Assembly (NCBI GenBank): GCA_913042885.1
Contig: CAJWLW010000141.1
Location: 1 to 11,375 of the forward strand
Direction: 5' to 3'
DNA from: an uncultured Lentisphaeria bacterium
Lineage (GTDB): Bacteria > Verrucomicrobiota > Lentisphaeria > JABSQK01 > CAJWLW01
DNA: 11,375 nt
The position numbers and the translations under genes are program-made. How positions within the stretch are numbered: the first letter of the stretch is position 1; every line of letters starts with the position of its first letter. Below are positions 1 through 6,382 of the stretch, piece after piece. The notes below the pieces were generated by a model that saw only the letters and a program-made list of their open reading frames with translations, did not search any database and was not told the DNA's origin.

Positions 1-295
1 CTGGCTCAGCCGCTTCGGTGACGGGGTCGACGGATTCCTGTCGATGGCGGAGGAATTGGACACGCACCCCGCCGCGTTGGCGACGGCCTGGGTCAAACAA
101 TCGCCCGGGATCACCTGCCCGATAGTCGGTGTCAGCTCGTTGAAGCAGCTGGAAACATCGCTGGCTGCCGCCACACTGGAGCTGAGCGCGGAACAGCACG
201 ACCGTTTGACCGGTTTGTTCGAGGCCGCCGCCGTGCAGGAAGTATGCGGCGGCGCCTTCGGTCCGCTGCGACGCGAGCGAGCGCTGCTGGGATAG
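1..295 (+). CDS. Aldo/keto reductase, C-terminal fragment (5' truncated by window)
   Basis: The reading frame is open from base 2 (WLSRFGDG...) to a TAG stop at 293-295, so the 5' part lies outside the window. The visible ~97 residues match the end of the aldo/keto reductase TIM barrel: a helix of the form MAEELDTHPAALATAWV, then the strand and NADPH-binding segment PGITCPIVGVSSLKQLETSL, then LELSAEQHDRL. Family knowledge: this region carries the IxGxSxxxQLxxxL cofactor-binding segment of NADPH-dependent oxidoreductases that reduce sugar aldehydes, ketones or similar carbonyls in the cytoplasm. The catalytic Tyr/Lys/His/Asp residues lie upstream and cannot be seen. It is the only gene on the + strand and converges on the large operon, so it is probably transcribed independently. 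The in-frame ATG at 44 is internal, because the homology continues upstream of it. The substrate is unknown. Confidence 0.88.
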   Translation, partial: WLSRFGDGVDGFLSMAEELDTHPAALATAWVKQSPGITCPIVGVSSLKQLETSLAAATLELSAEQHDRLTGLFEAAAVQEVCGGAFGPLRRERALLG

Positions 296-320
296 CTCCC
301 TGTCAGCTCAGCTGTGGAGC
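295..320. terminator. Possible bidirectional hairpin between convergent genes
   Basis: The two convergent stop codons are only 7 bp apart. An imperfect inverted repeat covers them: GCTCC (295-299) pairs with GGAGC (316-320), and inside it CAGC (304-307) pairs with GCTG (311-314) around a TCA loop. No T-run follows on either strand, so it would be a weak or non-canonical terminator at best. It lies partly within the last codons of the - strand gene, and chance pairing in GC-rich DNA is a real alternative. Confidence 0.25.
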
Positions 321-1865
321 CATCGGCTCGAGCAGATAGTCGCGCATGGTTCGCCAGCTCGCCTGTCGTGCCGCCAGGCCACGAACCTCGATGAACATCG
401 GACAATGGTTGATCTGATGTCGTTTCCAGGCCCAGAAGAACGCCGCAAATGAGAGGTTGGGGCCGAAGACGTTGTCGATCTGCAAATGCCCTTTCAACCT
501 GTTCTCCAGCTCGCGCACCTGGTGAATGTGATAACCGGCGATCTCCTTACCCATCGTCGCGAACCACTGGCCGAGTCCGAACCGATTGTTGTAAGCCCCG
601 TTGGTGCGCGCATGGCCGATGTCCAGCATGAAAGCGACGCGCTCCGGGCCGAGCCGGGCTCGGAGTTCTTCGATCCAGCCATGGCATTCCGCCGGCAGAT
701 AACCGAAACGCCGATGTACATCCGCAGGCTCGTCCGGGTTCAGATGAAGGTTCTCGACAGCAAGGACGACATCCGTATCCGTGACCGGTTCGAGCGCCGC
801 CGTCACGATGTCGGCGATCCGCATCCAGGTATCGCTGCCCGGGGTCATTTCGCCGACCGGGACGTGCGGCGGATGCAGGGTCAAGTGCTGCACGTCCAAT
901 GTCAGCGCGCGCTCCAGGCCCCGGCACCAGGTGTCCAGTCCCCGCATTGACCGGGTCGCCGGGTCCCATGAGATGTTGTCCATGTGCCAGGAGAGATAGC
1001 GGCCGCCGACGTCCCGCCACTTCGCGATGTGCTCACCCAGCAGGTCTGCCGGCAACCCGAGCGCGTCTGCCCGCAACTCGAGGCAGGACAAACGTTCCTG
1101 TGCCGCCCAGTCGATGCTGCCGAAGGTTTCGTCTGCGACCACGCATGAGATGCCGAGGTTGTCCAGGAATTCCGCCCGTTCGACGGCGGTCCATTGGTCA
1201 ACCGTACCATCGACAAAAGGGATCTCATCGAGCGACCACGTACCGGCATCGTGGGTAAAGACGAAAACCGCCGGTGTCGCTCGCTTGGCCTTCTCGGGAT
1301 CGAGCCCGCGCACATAGTACGCCGGCGTCGCACCGATCATCTCTGTCCGGTCCCGATGCCCGTGCCCGCAGATCAGCAGCGAGACCTGCCGGTGATCGAG
1401 GAACTCGCGGAGCCAGGCCGCGCTGTCGGCACCGAGGGCGTCGGGATAGTAATGGGTGACCAGGACCAACGGCCGGCCACCGGCTGTCGCGGCAATCGTC
1501 TCGGCTGCCTGCCGTTCATCCGGAGCGATGGCGCCGGTCATCGTGTTACACGCGAGAATCAGTATCTCGCGGTTTTCGAGTACCTGCCCGGTCAGCAGCA
1601 ACGACTCGATCTCGGAAGTTGTCTGCAGCGATCTCATCTCACAGTTGCCCGGCGTCGACAGGAACGGGACGCCGACGCTCTCGAGGCCTTGCCGCACGAG
1701 TCGCGCGGCATCGATATCGCCGCAAGCGGTCATGTCGCCGGCCGCAACTATGAAGTCCGGCTGCAGGCGTTGCAGTTGGGCGATCGCCCAGCCAAAGCAT
1801 GCGTGCTGCGCCGTCCCCGAATCACCTGGGAGGTGGGCATCGGCCAATATCGCGATTGACGTCAT
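303..1865 (-). CDS. Calcineurin-like phosphoesterase fused to xylose-isomerase-like TIM barrel
   Basis: The 520-residue protein has two domains. Residues 1-~212 resemble the metallophosphoesterase fold: ADAHL (D9, H11), AAGDMTACGD (D44), PGNCE (N74), VTHYYPD (H138) and the closing GHGHRD (H168, H170). These are the usual di-metal ligands, but the standard GNH[DE] reads GNCE, with Cys75 in place of the conserved His. Residues ~225-520 look like a xylose isomerase/AP-endonuclease-2-type TIM barrel: HPPHVP (331-336), VENLH (E371), LDIGHA (D415, H418), YHIHQV (H446, H448) and FIEVRG (E493). This plausible divalent-metal site is complete. No signal peptide is seen, so the protein is probably cytoplasmic. 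Its ATG overlaps the stop of the aminotransferase gene (ATGA, 1862-1865), and no convincing Shine-Dalgarno precedes it, so translation probably depends on coupling. It is the last gene of the operon. Likely roles are phosphate-ester hydrolysis plus sugar isomerisation/epimerisation, but the substrate is unknown. Domain calls are good; activity is inferred. Confidence 0.85.
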   Translation of the reverse strand: MTSIAILADAHLPGDSGTAQHACFGWAIAQLQRLQPDFIVAAGDMTACGDIDAARLVRQGLESVGVPFLSTPGNCEMRSLQTTSEIESLLLTGQVLENREILILACNTMTGAIAPDERQAAETIAATAGGRPLVLVTHYYPDALGADSAAWLREFLDHRQVSLLICGHGHRDRTEMIGATPAYYVRGLDPEKAKRATPAVFVFTHDAGTWSLDEIPFVDGTVDQWTAVERAEFLDNLGISCVVADETFGSIDWAAQERLSCLELRADALGLPADLLGEHIAKWRDVGGRYLSWHMDNISWDPATRSMRGLDTWCRGLERALTLDVQHLTLHPPHVPVGEMTPGSDTWMRIADIVTAALEPVTDTDVVLAVENLHLNPDEPADVHRRFGYLPAECHGWIEELRARLGPERVAFMLDIGHARTNGAYNNRFGLGQWFATMGKEIAGYHIHQVRELENRLKGHLQIDNVFGPNLSFAAFFWAWKRHQINHCPMFIEVRGLAARQASWRTMRDYLLEPMAPQLS

Positions 1866-3160
1866 TCTGCAGAGCCGTCTTCACGCGTTTCATCGCAGAG
1901 CAACTGATCGGCGGACTCGGCGACCTTGCGAAATGCCTGGGCGTGTTGTTCGATCTGCCGCGATCGGCAGTGCTTGAACCAGGGCACTCGGCAGGCGATC
2001 TGCCGAATCGCTTCGGCGTTCGGCAGGCTGCCGGCCGGCGCCCGCACGTCACGGTCGGCAAACGCGATGCTCGTGGGCTGGCCGTCGCCGAACACATCGA
2101 TCGTTTGATACAACGGCTGCAGGTGCAGCGGATCGTTGGCCCCGGGACGCGTCAGCGTGCCTTCGGCAAGGACTGCTTCGCAGAACCGCTCGAGCGGCAA
2201 TCCCGCCAATTCCCCGGCACGATAAAGACCGCGCGAGGCATACCAGCCGCCCATAGTGGACCCGCTGTCGGCCGGCGGCCGATGGGCCTTGATACCCGGC
2301 ACGTCTGCGAGCAGATCCCAGAAATAATTCATCGCCCGTTGGATCTCCTGCATGCGTTCGCGATAGTGTCGAAGTTGCACACGCCCGACGGCCGACGAGA
2401 GTTGGTGCATGCGATATTTGACACCGCCCACCGGCAGCCCCTTCATTGCTGCCAGGTCGGGGATCGTCAGGGTATCGTGGCGGCTTTGATCGGCAAAGAG
2501 TACGCCGCGCTCGTAGATCTCCCGGTCGTTGGTGATAAAGATCCCGCCCTCGCCGATCGCCAGCGCCTTGCGGGACATGACGCTGAAGCAGCCAACGTCG
2601 CCGATCGTGCCGGCGGTGCGTCCTTTGTACAGCGCCCCATGCGCATGGGAGACGTCTTCGATCACCTTGAGACCATGTCGACGGGCGATCGCCATGATCG
2701 GGTCCATGTCAGCCGGATGCCCGCCGAAATGAACCGGAATTATCGCCCGGGTACGATCGGTGATGCGATGCTCGATGTCCTTGGGGTCGAGGCACAGCGT
2801 GTCACGCTCGATATCGGCGAAGACAACCGTAGCGCCCAGCGACATTGCCGGCGTGCATGACGCCCAGAAAGTCATGGCCGGCGCGATCACCTCATCACCG
2901 CGCCGAACGCCACAAGCCCACATGGCAGTGTGCAGCGCTGCGGTGCCGTTGTTGAAGGCCAGTGCGTAGTCGACGTCATGCCAGGCGGCAAACTCCGCTT
3001 CGAACGCCTGGGTCACGTCGGTATTGCTCATGCTGCGGGCGCGCAGCACGGTCATCACCGCCTCCTCGTCTTCGGCCGTAATGATCGGCCAGTCGAAAAG
3101 GTCGCCGTCTTCCAGCGTGACCGCCTTCGGGCCGCCGAGGATTGCGAGTTTGCCGGTCAT
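1862..3160 (-). CDS. DegT/DnrJ/EryC1/StrS-family PLP aminotransferase
   Basis: This 432-residue protein is close to full length for the family, whose members transfer an amino group (often from Glu or Gln) to keto-sugars or keto-cyclitols. Visible features run in the expected order: the N-terminal LAILGGPKAV leader typical of the AHBA-synthase/StsC-like branch, FNNGTAALH (69-77) for phosphate binding, APAMTFWAS (93-101), VIEDVSHAHG (D169 contacts the PLP ring nitrogen) and SVMSRKALAIGEGG, where K198 is the expected Schiff-base lysine. The catalytic lysine is present, so an aminotransferase is more likely than a PLP-independent regulator. No signal peptide is seen; cytoplasmic. It is coupled at both ends by ATGA overlaps: its start overlaps the stop of the formamidase-like gene (3157-3160) and its stop overlaps the start of the phosphoesterase-isomerase fusion. 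The leader leaves sugar or aminocyclitol substrates open; the exact substrate is not readable. No clear Shine-Dalgarno precedes the ATG. Confidence 0.93.
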   Translation of the reverse strand: MTGKLAILGGPKAVTLEDGDLFDWPIITAEDEEAVMTVLRARSMSNTDVTQAFEAEFAAWHDVDYALAFNNGTAALHTAMWACGVRRGDEVIAPAMTFWASCTPAMSLGATVVFADIERDTLCLDPKDIEHRITDRTRAIIPVHFGGHPADMDPIMAIARRHGLKVIEDVSHAHGALYKGRTAGTIGDVGCFSVMSRKALAIGEGGIFITNDREIYERGVLFADQSRHDTLTIPDLAAMKGLPVGGVKYRMHQLSSAVGRVQLRHYRERMQEIQRAMNYFWDLLADVPGIKAHRPPADSGSTMGGWYASRGLYRAGELAGLPLERFCEAVLAEGTLTRPGANDPLHLQPLYQTIDVFGDGQPTSIAFADRDVRAPAGSLPNAEAIRQIACRVPWFKHCRSRQIEQHAQAFRKVAESADQLLCDETREDGSAE

Positions 3161-4944
3161 GATAACAAATGCGTGATCGTCCGCTCAAAAAGCTGTTGCA
3201 GGTTTTTCCGGTTGCCGTACTTGCCGGCAAGCGTGCAGGTGACGCCCATCGGGCCGAAGGCCGCCAGCCGCCGGGATCGATGAAACGCGATGGCTGCGGA
3301 GGTGGCGGAGCCGTCCCGGTTGCGGCTCCAGGTGTTGGTGCCGCGGACGGCGGCGACGACGTGCCAGTCCGCCGAGAAACGATCCGCCTCCCAAAACGTC
3401 GCGGTGACGACGTCGCCGTTGTTGAAGCCGGCGGTCACCGGGTGTGAGTCGTCGGTCACGACGATCTCGCCGTTGCCGCCATGCGGGTAGACGCCGTTGC
3501 AGGTGCCGCCGAACGGCTGCATGTACTTCTCTGATTGCGGCAGCCCGATGCTGTCGTAGCCGTGCAGCAGGTCGATTCGCTGCAGCTCCATCTCATAGGT
3601 GTCCGGCTGGTAGGTCACCTTGCGTCCGAAGTTGTCGGCACCGAGGAAGAGGACACCGCCGCCATTGTCGATGTAGGCCTGTAATGCGTCAAGTTGCGGC
3701 TGGGTGTAATACTCGCTATGCGAATCGACAATGACCAACTTGTACCGCGCAACATTGATCTTGCCGAAATGGATGTCTTCCTCGCCACAGATGTCGATCT
3801 CACGACCCGACTGCCGTGAATAACGCCGGAGCGCCTGGAGGATTCCGACCTCCCCCGTGTGCCACATCGGCGGCAGATAGTCGGGTCGTTGGCTGGCGCC
3901 GAACTCGCCTTCGTGCCCGGGATGCGGCGATTGCATGACGACGGCGCCACAGGTCGACTGGAACGGAAACTTCGTATGGCCGCCGCAGTAATGGCCATTG
4001 GCCGAATACGCCCGCCACTGATTGGTGCTGCAGAGGAACAGGATGTCGGCGCCCGGCTTGCGGGGGCGCACGACAAAGGCTGTCGAATACCTGCCGCACT
4101 TGAAGACGTACACCCCGCTGCGCTCGACCGGCGCCAGGCGCAGGCGGGTCACGGGCGGCGCAAAATCCACCTCACCTTGTTCCACGACCTTGCCGGTGCA
4201 CGCGTCTTTGACAACGTATGACTTGCATGCAGCCGTCTTCGCAATCATCATGATCTGCGGCCTCGTGCCGACGGCATACGACCGGCGCGGCATCGTCAGA
4301 ACCGGGTAGCGCACTTGATTGCGATTGTACCTGGCGGCATCCAGGAGGCCCTCGGCCCACCACAGGCGCTTGTTCGACGGCCGGTACGAGCGAAGCGTAA
4401 ACGACTGGGTCAGCCTCTTCCCTTGTTCCGGCAGCTCGGTGTTGAGAAAATAGTGGAAACGATCGCCGTTGCGCATCACACCGCAACGGTTGACAACGCA
4501 GTCCATCGGCGGGCAGACAGCGGTCGCGACGTTGCGGGTGGAATTGTAGAAAATGAAATAACCGCACCAGCTCGACAGCTTCCAGACACGAAATGCAGAA
4601 GCCTCGCGGCGCCGGTCCATCACCAGACAGTCACCTTCCCTTTCCGGTTTCGAGAAAACGATCAGACGTCCGTCGTGCACATAGAAGCCGCGGTCATAGC
4701 CAGGGTCGAGTTCGAATTCCTGGTGGATTGCCTCGGGGTCGGGCGCATGTGTGCGGCGCCGCAGGTCAACGGTGATGGTCGTCAGGCGCTGGTCGGCGAC
4801 AACCGTGGCGTGTGCAGCGGTGAGGTAGGGATGGTCGGTCGTTGCCGGGGCCGGCATCAGCGGCACGCATCCCATGCCGCTCTGATAGTATGCGGTGTGG
4901 CGACACAGCTCGTCACCGAATGTGGTCGCGGTCAGCCAGTTCAT
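3157..4944 (-). CDS. N,N-dimethylformamidase large-subunit-like protein
   Basis: The 595-residue protein has no signal peptide. Its second half resembles the N,N-dimethylformamidase beta-subunit C-terminal domain (a glutamine-amidotransferase-like fold): ILFLCSTNQWRAYSANG (301-317) corresponds to the family's PTNTWQAYN segment, LVIVDSHSEYYTQPQLDALQAY (403-424) to its HPEYW segment, and DNGGGVLFLGADNFGRKV (426-443) to its GGRLMYLGGNGF segment. Tyr313, Tyr412/413 and a Glu near 451-453 are candidate iron or active-site residues by analogy with DMFase; this is inference without an alignment. Residues ~1-200 look beta-rich and are not recognised. Residues 460-595 include HPVTAGFNNGD and form the end of the amidotransferase-like region. 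The family often includes uncharacterised members near sugar or sulfatase genes, so true formamide hydrolysis is not assured. The start overlaps the stop of the upstream amidohydrolase-like gene (ATGA, 4941-4944), and the stop overlaps the aminotransferase start. Confidence 0.8.
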   Translation of the reverse strand: MNWLTATTFGDELCRHTAYYQSGMGCVPLMPAPATTDHPYLTAAHATVVADQRLTTITVDLRRRTHAPDPEAIHQEFELDPGYDRGFYVHDGRLIVFSKPEREGDCLVMDRRREASAFRVWKLSSWCGYFIFYNSTRNVATAVCPPMDCVVNRCGVMRNGDRFHYFLNTELPEQGKRLTQSFTLRSYRPSNKRLWWAEGLLDAARYNRNQVRYPVLTMPRRSYAVGTRPQIMMIAKTAACKSYVVKDACTGKVVEQGEVDFAPPVTRLRLAPVERSGVYVFKCGRYSTAFVVRPRKPGADILFLCSTNQWRAYSANGHYCGGHTKFPFQSTCGAVVMQSPHPGHEGEFGASQRPDYLPPMWHTGEVGILQALRRYSRQSGREIDICGEEDIHFGKINVARYKLVIVDSHSEYYTQPQLDALQAYIDNGGGVLFLGADNFGRKVTYQPDTYEMELQRIDLLHGYDSIGLPQSEKYMQPFGGTCNGVYPHGGNGEIVVTDDSHPVTAGFNNGDVVTATFWEADRFSADWHVVAAVRGTNTWSRNRDGSATSAAIAFHRSRRLAAFGPMGVTCTLAGKYGNRKNLQQLFERTITHLLS

Positions 4945-5675
4945 AGACCGAATAACCGTTCAGCATTGCCATGGAAAATCGCTTCTTTTTCCGCATCGGT
5001 GATCAGGGCATCCTGGATCATGCCGATGGTGAAACCGGGGTTGTTCTCCATCATCGAACTGCCGAAGACGACTTTCTCCGCCCCCACACGCCGCACCGAT
5101 TCGTCGATCTTCGGAGCGTCCGGAAAGCTGCATGACGGATCGAGATAGATGTTCTCTGCCTCTTCCGCGGCCTGGATGCCGTTCTGCCAATCCGGGCGTC
5201 CCATGTGCCCGAGCACGAATGGCAGTGTCGGGTGTCGTTTGGCAATCGGCACACAGATCGTCGGCATCGTGAATTTCGTGTTCGAGGTGTGCAGGAGAAC
5301 CGGCTTGCCGAGCGCTTCGACCAGGTCAAACAGCGCCTTGTCATAACCTTCCGCAATGGAAATCTGGGTGCAGCTCGGATGGATCTTGATGCCGCGGTAC
5401 TGCGGACGATCGGCATAACGCCTGATCTCTTCCACGGACTCCTTGGGGTAATGGAGATTGACCACCACGAAACCGTAGAGCCTCGGCTGGTCTGCGATGT
5501 CCGCAAAAAGGTCCCGATTCCCTTCCCGGTAATCATAACAGAGCGATTTCGCCGACATCAGCACGGCCTTCTCGATATCGTGGCGATCCATGACTTCGAA
5601 CGTGTCTTCCACCGTGTGCAGACTAATCGGATGATGCCAGCGGCCGTAGTAGATATGAATGTCGATCTTTTTCAT
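4941..5675 (-). CDS. Amidohydrolase-2-like TIM-barrel protein, metal site partly lost
   Basis: The 244-residue protein follows the amidohydrolase-related (PF04909-type) layout. MKKIDIHIYYG stands where IDxHxH is expected, so H7 is kept and the second His is replaced by Tyr9. Then come RGIKIHPS (K97, H99), VLLHTSN (H129), VLGHMGRPDW (H157), NIYLDPSC, VVFGSSMMENNP and the C-terminal HGNAERLFGL typical of the family (usually GNAxRLF). The usual catalytic Asp of FGSD is Ser207. With one metal-ligand His and the catalytic Asp absent, classic hydrolysis or decarboxylation is doubtful; a one-metal, altered or non-catalytic role is possible. It is paralogous to the protein encoded just upstream (shared YDYxxGNR at 47-53). 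Coupled by ATGA overlaps at both ends. A purine-rich GGAAAGG (5684-5690) lies 8 nt before the ATG and supports this start. Cytoplasmic. Confidence 0.85.
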   Translation of the reverse strand: MKKIDIHIYYGRWHHPISLHTVEDTFEVMDRHDIEKAVLMSAKSLCYDYREGNRDLFADIADQPRLYGFVVVNLHYPKESVEEIRRYADRPQYRGIKIHPSCTQISIAEGYDKALFDLVEALGKPVLLHTSNTKFTMPTICVPIAKRHPTLPFVLGHMGRPDWQNGIQAAEEAENIYLDPSCSFPDAPKIDESVRRVGAEKVVFGSSMMENNPGFTIGMIQDALITDAEKEAIFHGNAERLFGL

Positions 5676-6382
5676 CTCACCAGCCTTTCCATGTTGCCGC
5701 TGAGCACCGCTGCCTTGTCGTCGGCGGAGAGGCGCGACTTGGTGACCATCTCATAGGCGCTTGAGAAGTAGGAGAACGGCGCGTTGCTGCCGAAGTGCAG
5801 GCGATCGAGATACCCGAGCGCGGCACAGGTCTCATAGGCATCGACCGAATTAAGCAGCTCGATGGTGATGTTGAAGTTGGGACAAAATCGAAAGGCCTCC
5901 AGGCATTCGCCCAGGAAGCTGAACATGACGCCGGTGACGATGAACCGGTTGTCGTAGCGTTTGCACAGATCAACGAGATTCGCAAACCCGTGGACCGCCG
6001 GCAGCATGACGACGATTTCCGGGTACTCGCCGAGCTTTTCCATGATCCGGTGGAACGGCAGATAATCCGCCGGCCATTTCTGATGCTCGGGGAAAAGTCG
6101 AATGAACTGTACACCCTGGTCGCGAACACGCTCGATCTCATCGAGATTGCCCAGGTACTCACGCGGATCGACGGTTGCCACTGGTATGCTCCATGAATAC
6201 CGTGCCGCCATCTCGATGGTCTCGCGATTGCCGCCGACGTAATCATACAGGATTCCGCGTGCCGATGCCGTCAGCGCCTGGGACACACCAAACCCGGTGA
6301 CGATTTCATCCAGCCGCTCGATCGAGATGTCGACGTTGCGTCGTGGCCAGAAGCCGAAAATGGTGTTGGCGTCGATAATCAT
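5672..6382 (-). CDS. Degenerate amidohydrolase-2-like TIM-barrel protein
   Basis: The 236-residue protein is a relative of the next gene product. Shared marks are the N-terminal IID-start, the ILYDYVGGNRE block (44-54), GVQFIRLFPEH (90-100, in place of GIKIHP), the RFIVTGVM strand (146-153), LHFGSNAP (195-202, in place of FGSDxP) and the closing SGNMERL. Almost all residues that bind metal in the family are gone: the N-terminal HxH reads NTI (6-8), the strand-5 His (LLHT in the paralogue) falls in VVMLPAVHG, the HMG His is replaced, and the catalytic Asp is Asn200. It is therefore probably not a conventional metallohydrolase; a structural partner of the adjacent paralogue is one option. The ATG overlaps the stop of the glycosidase-like gene (ATGA, 6379-6382), with AGGT (6386-6389) 3 nt upstream. 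No signal peptide. Confidence 0.8.
   Translation of the reverse strand: MIIDANTIFGFWPRRNVDISIERLDEIVTGFGVSQALTASARGILYDYVGGNRETIEMAARYSWSIPVATVDPREYLGNLDEIERVRDQGVQFIRLFPEHQKWPADYLPFHRIMEKLGEYPEIVVMLPAVHGFANLVDLCKRYDNRFIVTGVMFSFLGECLEAFRFCPNFNITIELLNSVDAYETCAALGYLDRLHFGSNAPFSYFSSAYEMVTKSRLSADDKAAVLSGNMERLVR

Noticed and set aside
44..295. Treating the 83-residue frame from ATG 44 as a complete small gene
   Set aside because: The same frame continues open to the window edge with aldo/keto reductase sequence, so the ATG is internal.
1799..2860. 353-residue open frame on the + strand
   Set aside because: It is antisense to the aminotransferase, its translation is Arg/Gly/His-rich with no recognisable domain, and the opposite strand has full family motifs.
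4315..5148. 277-residue open frame on the + strand
   Set aside because: It runs antisense across the junction of two well supported genes and has no family signal.
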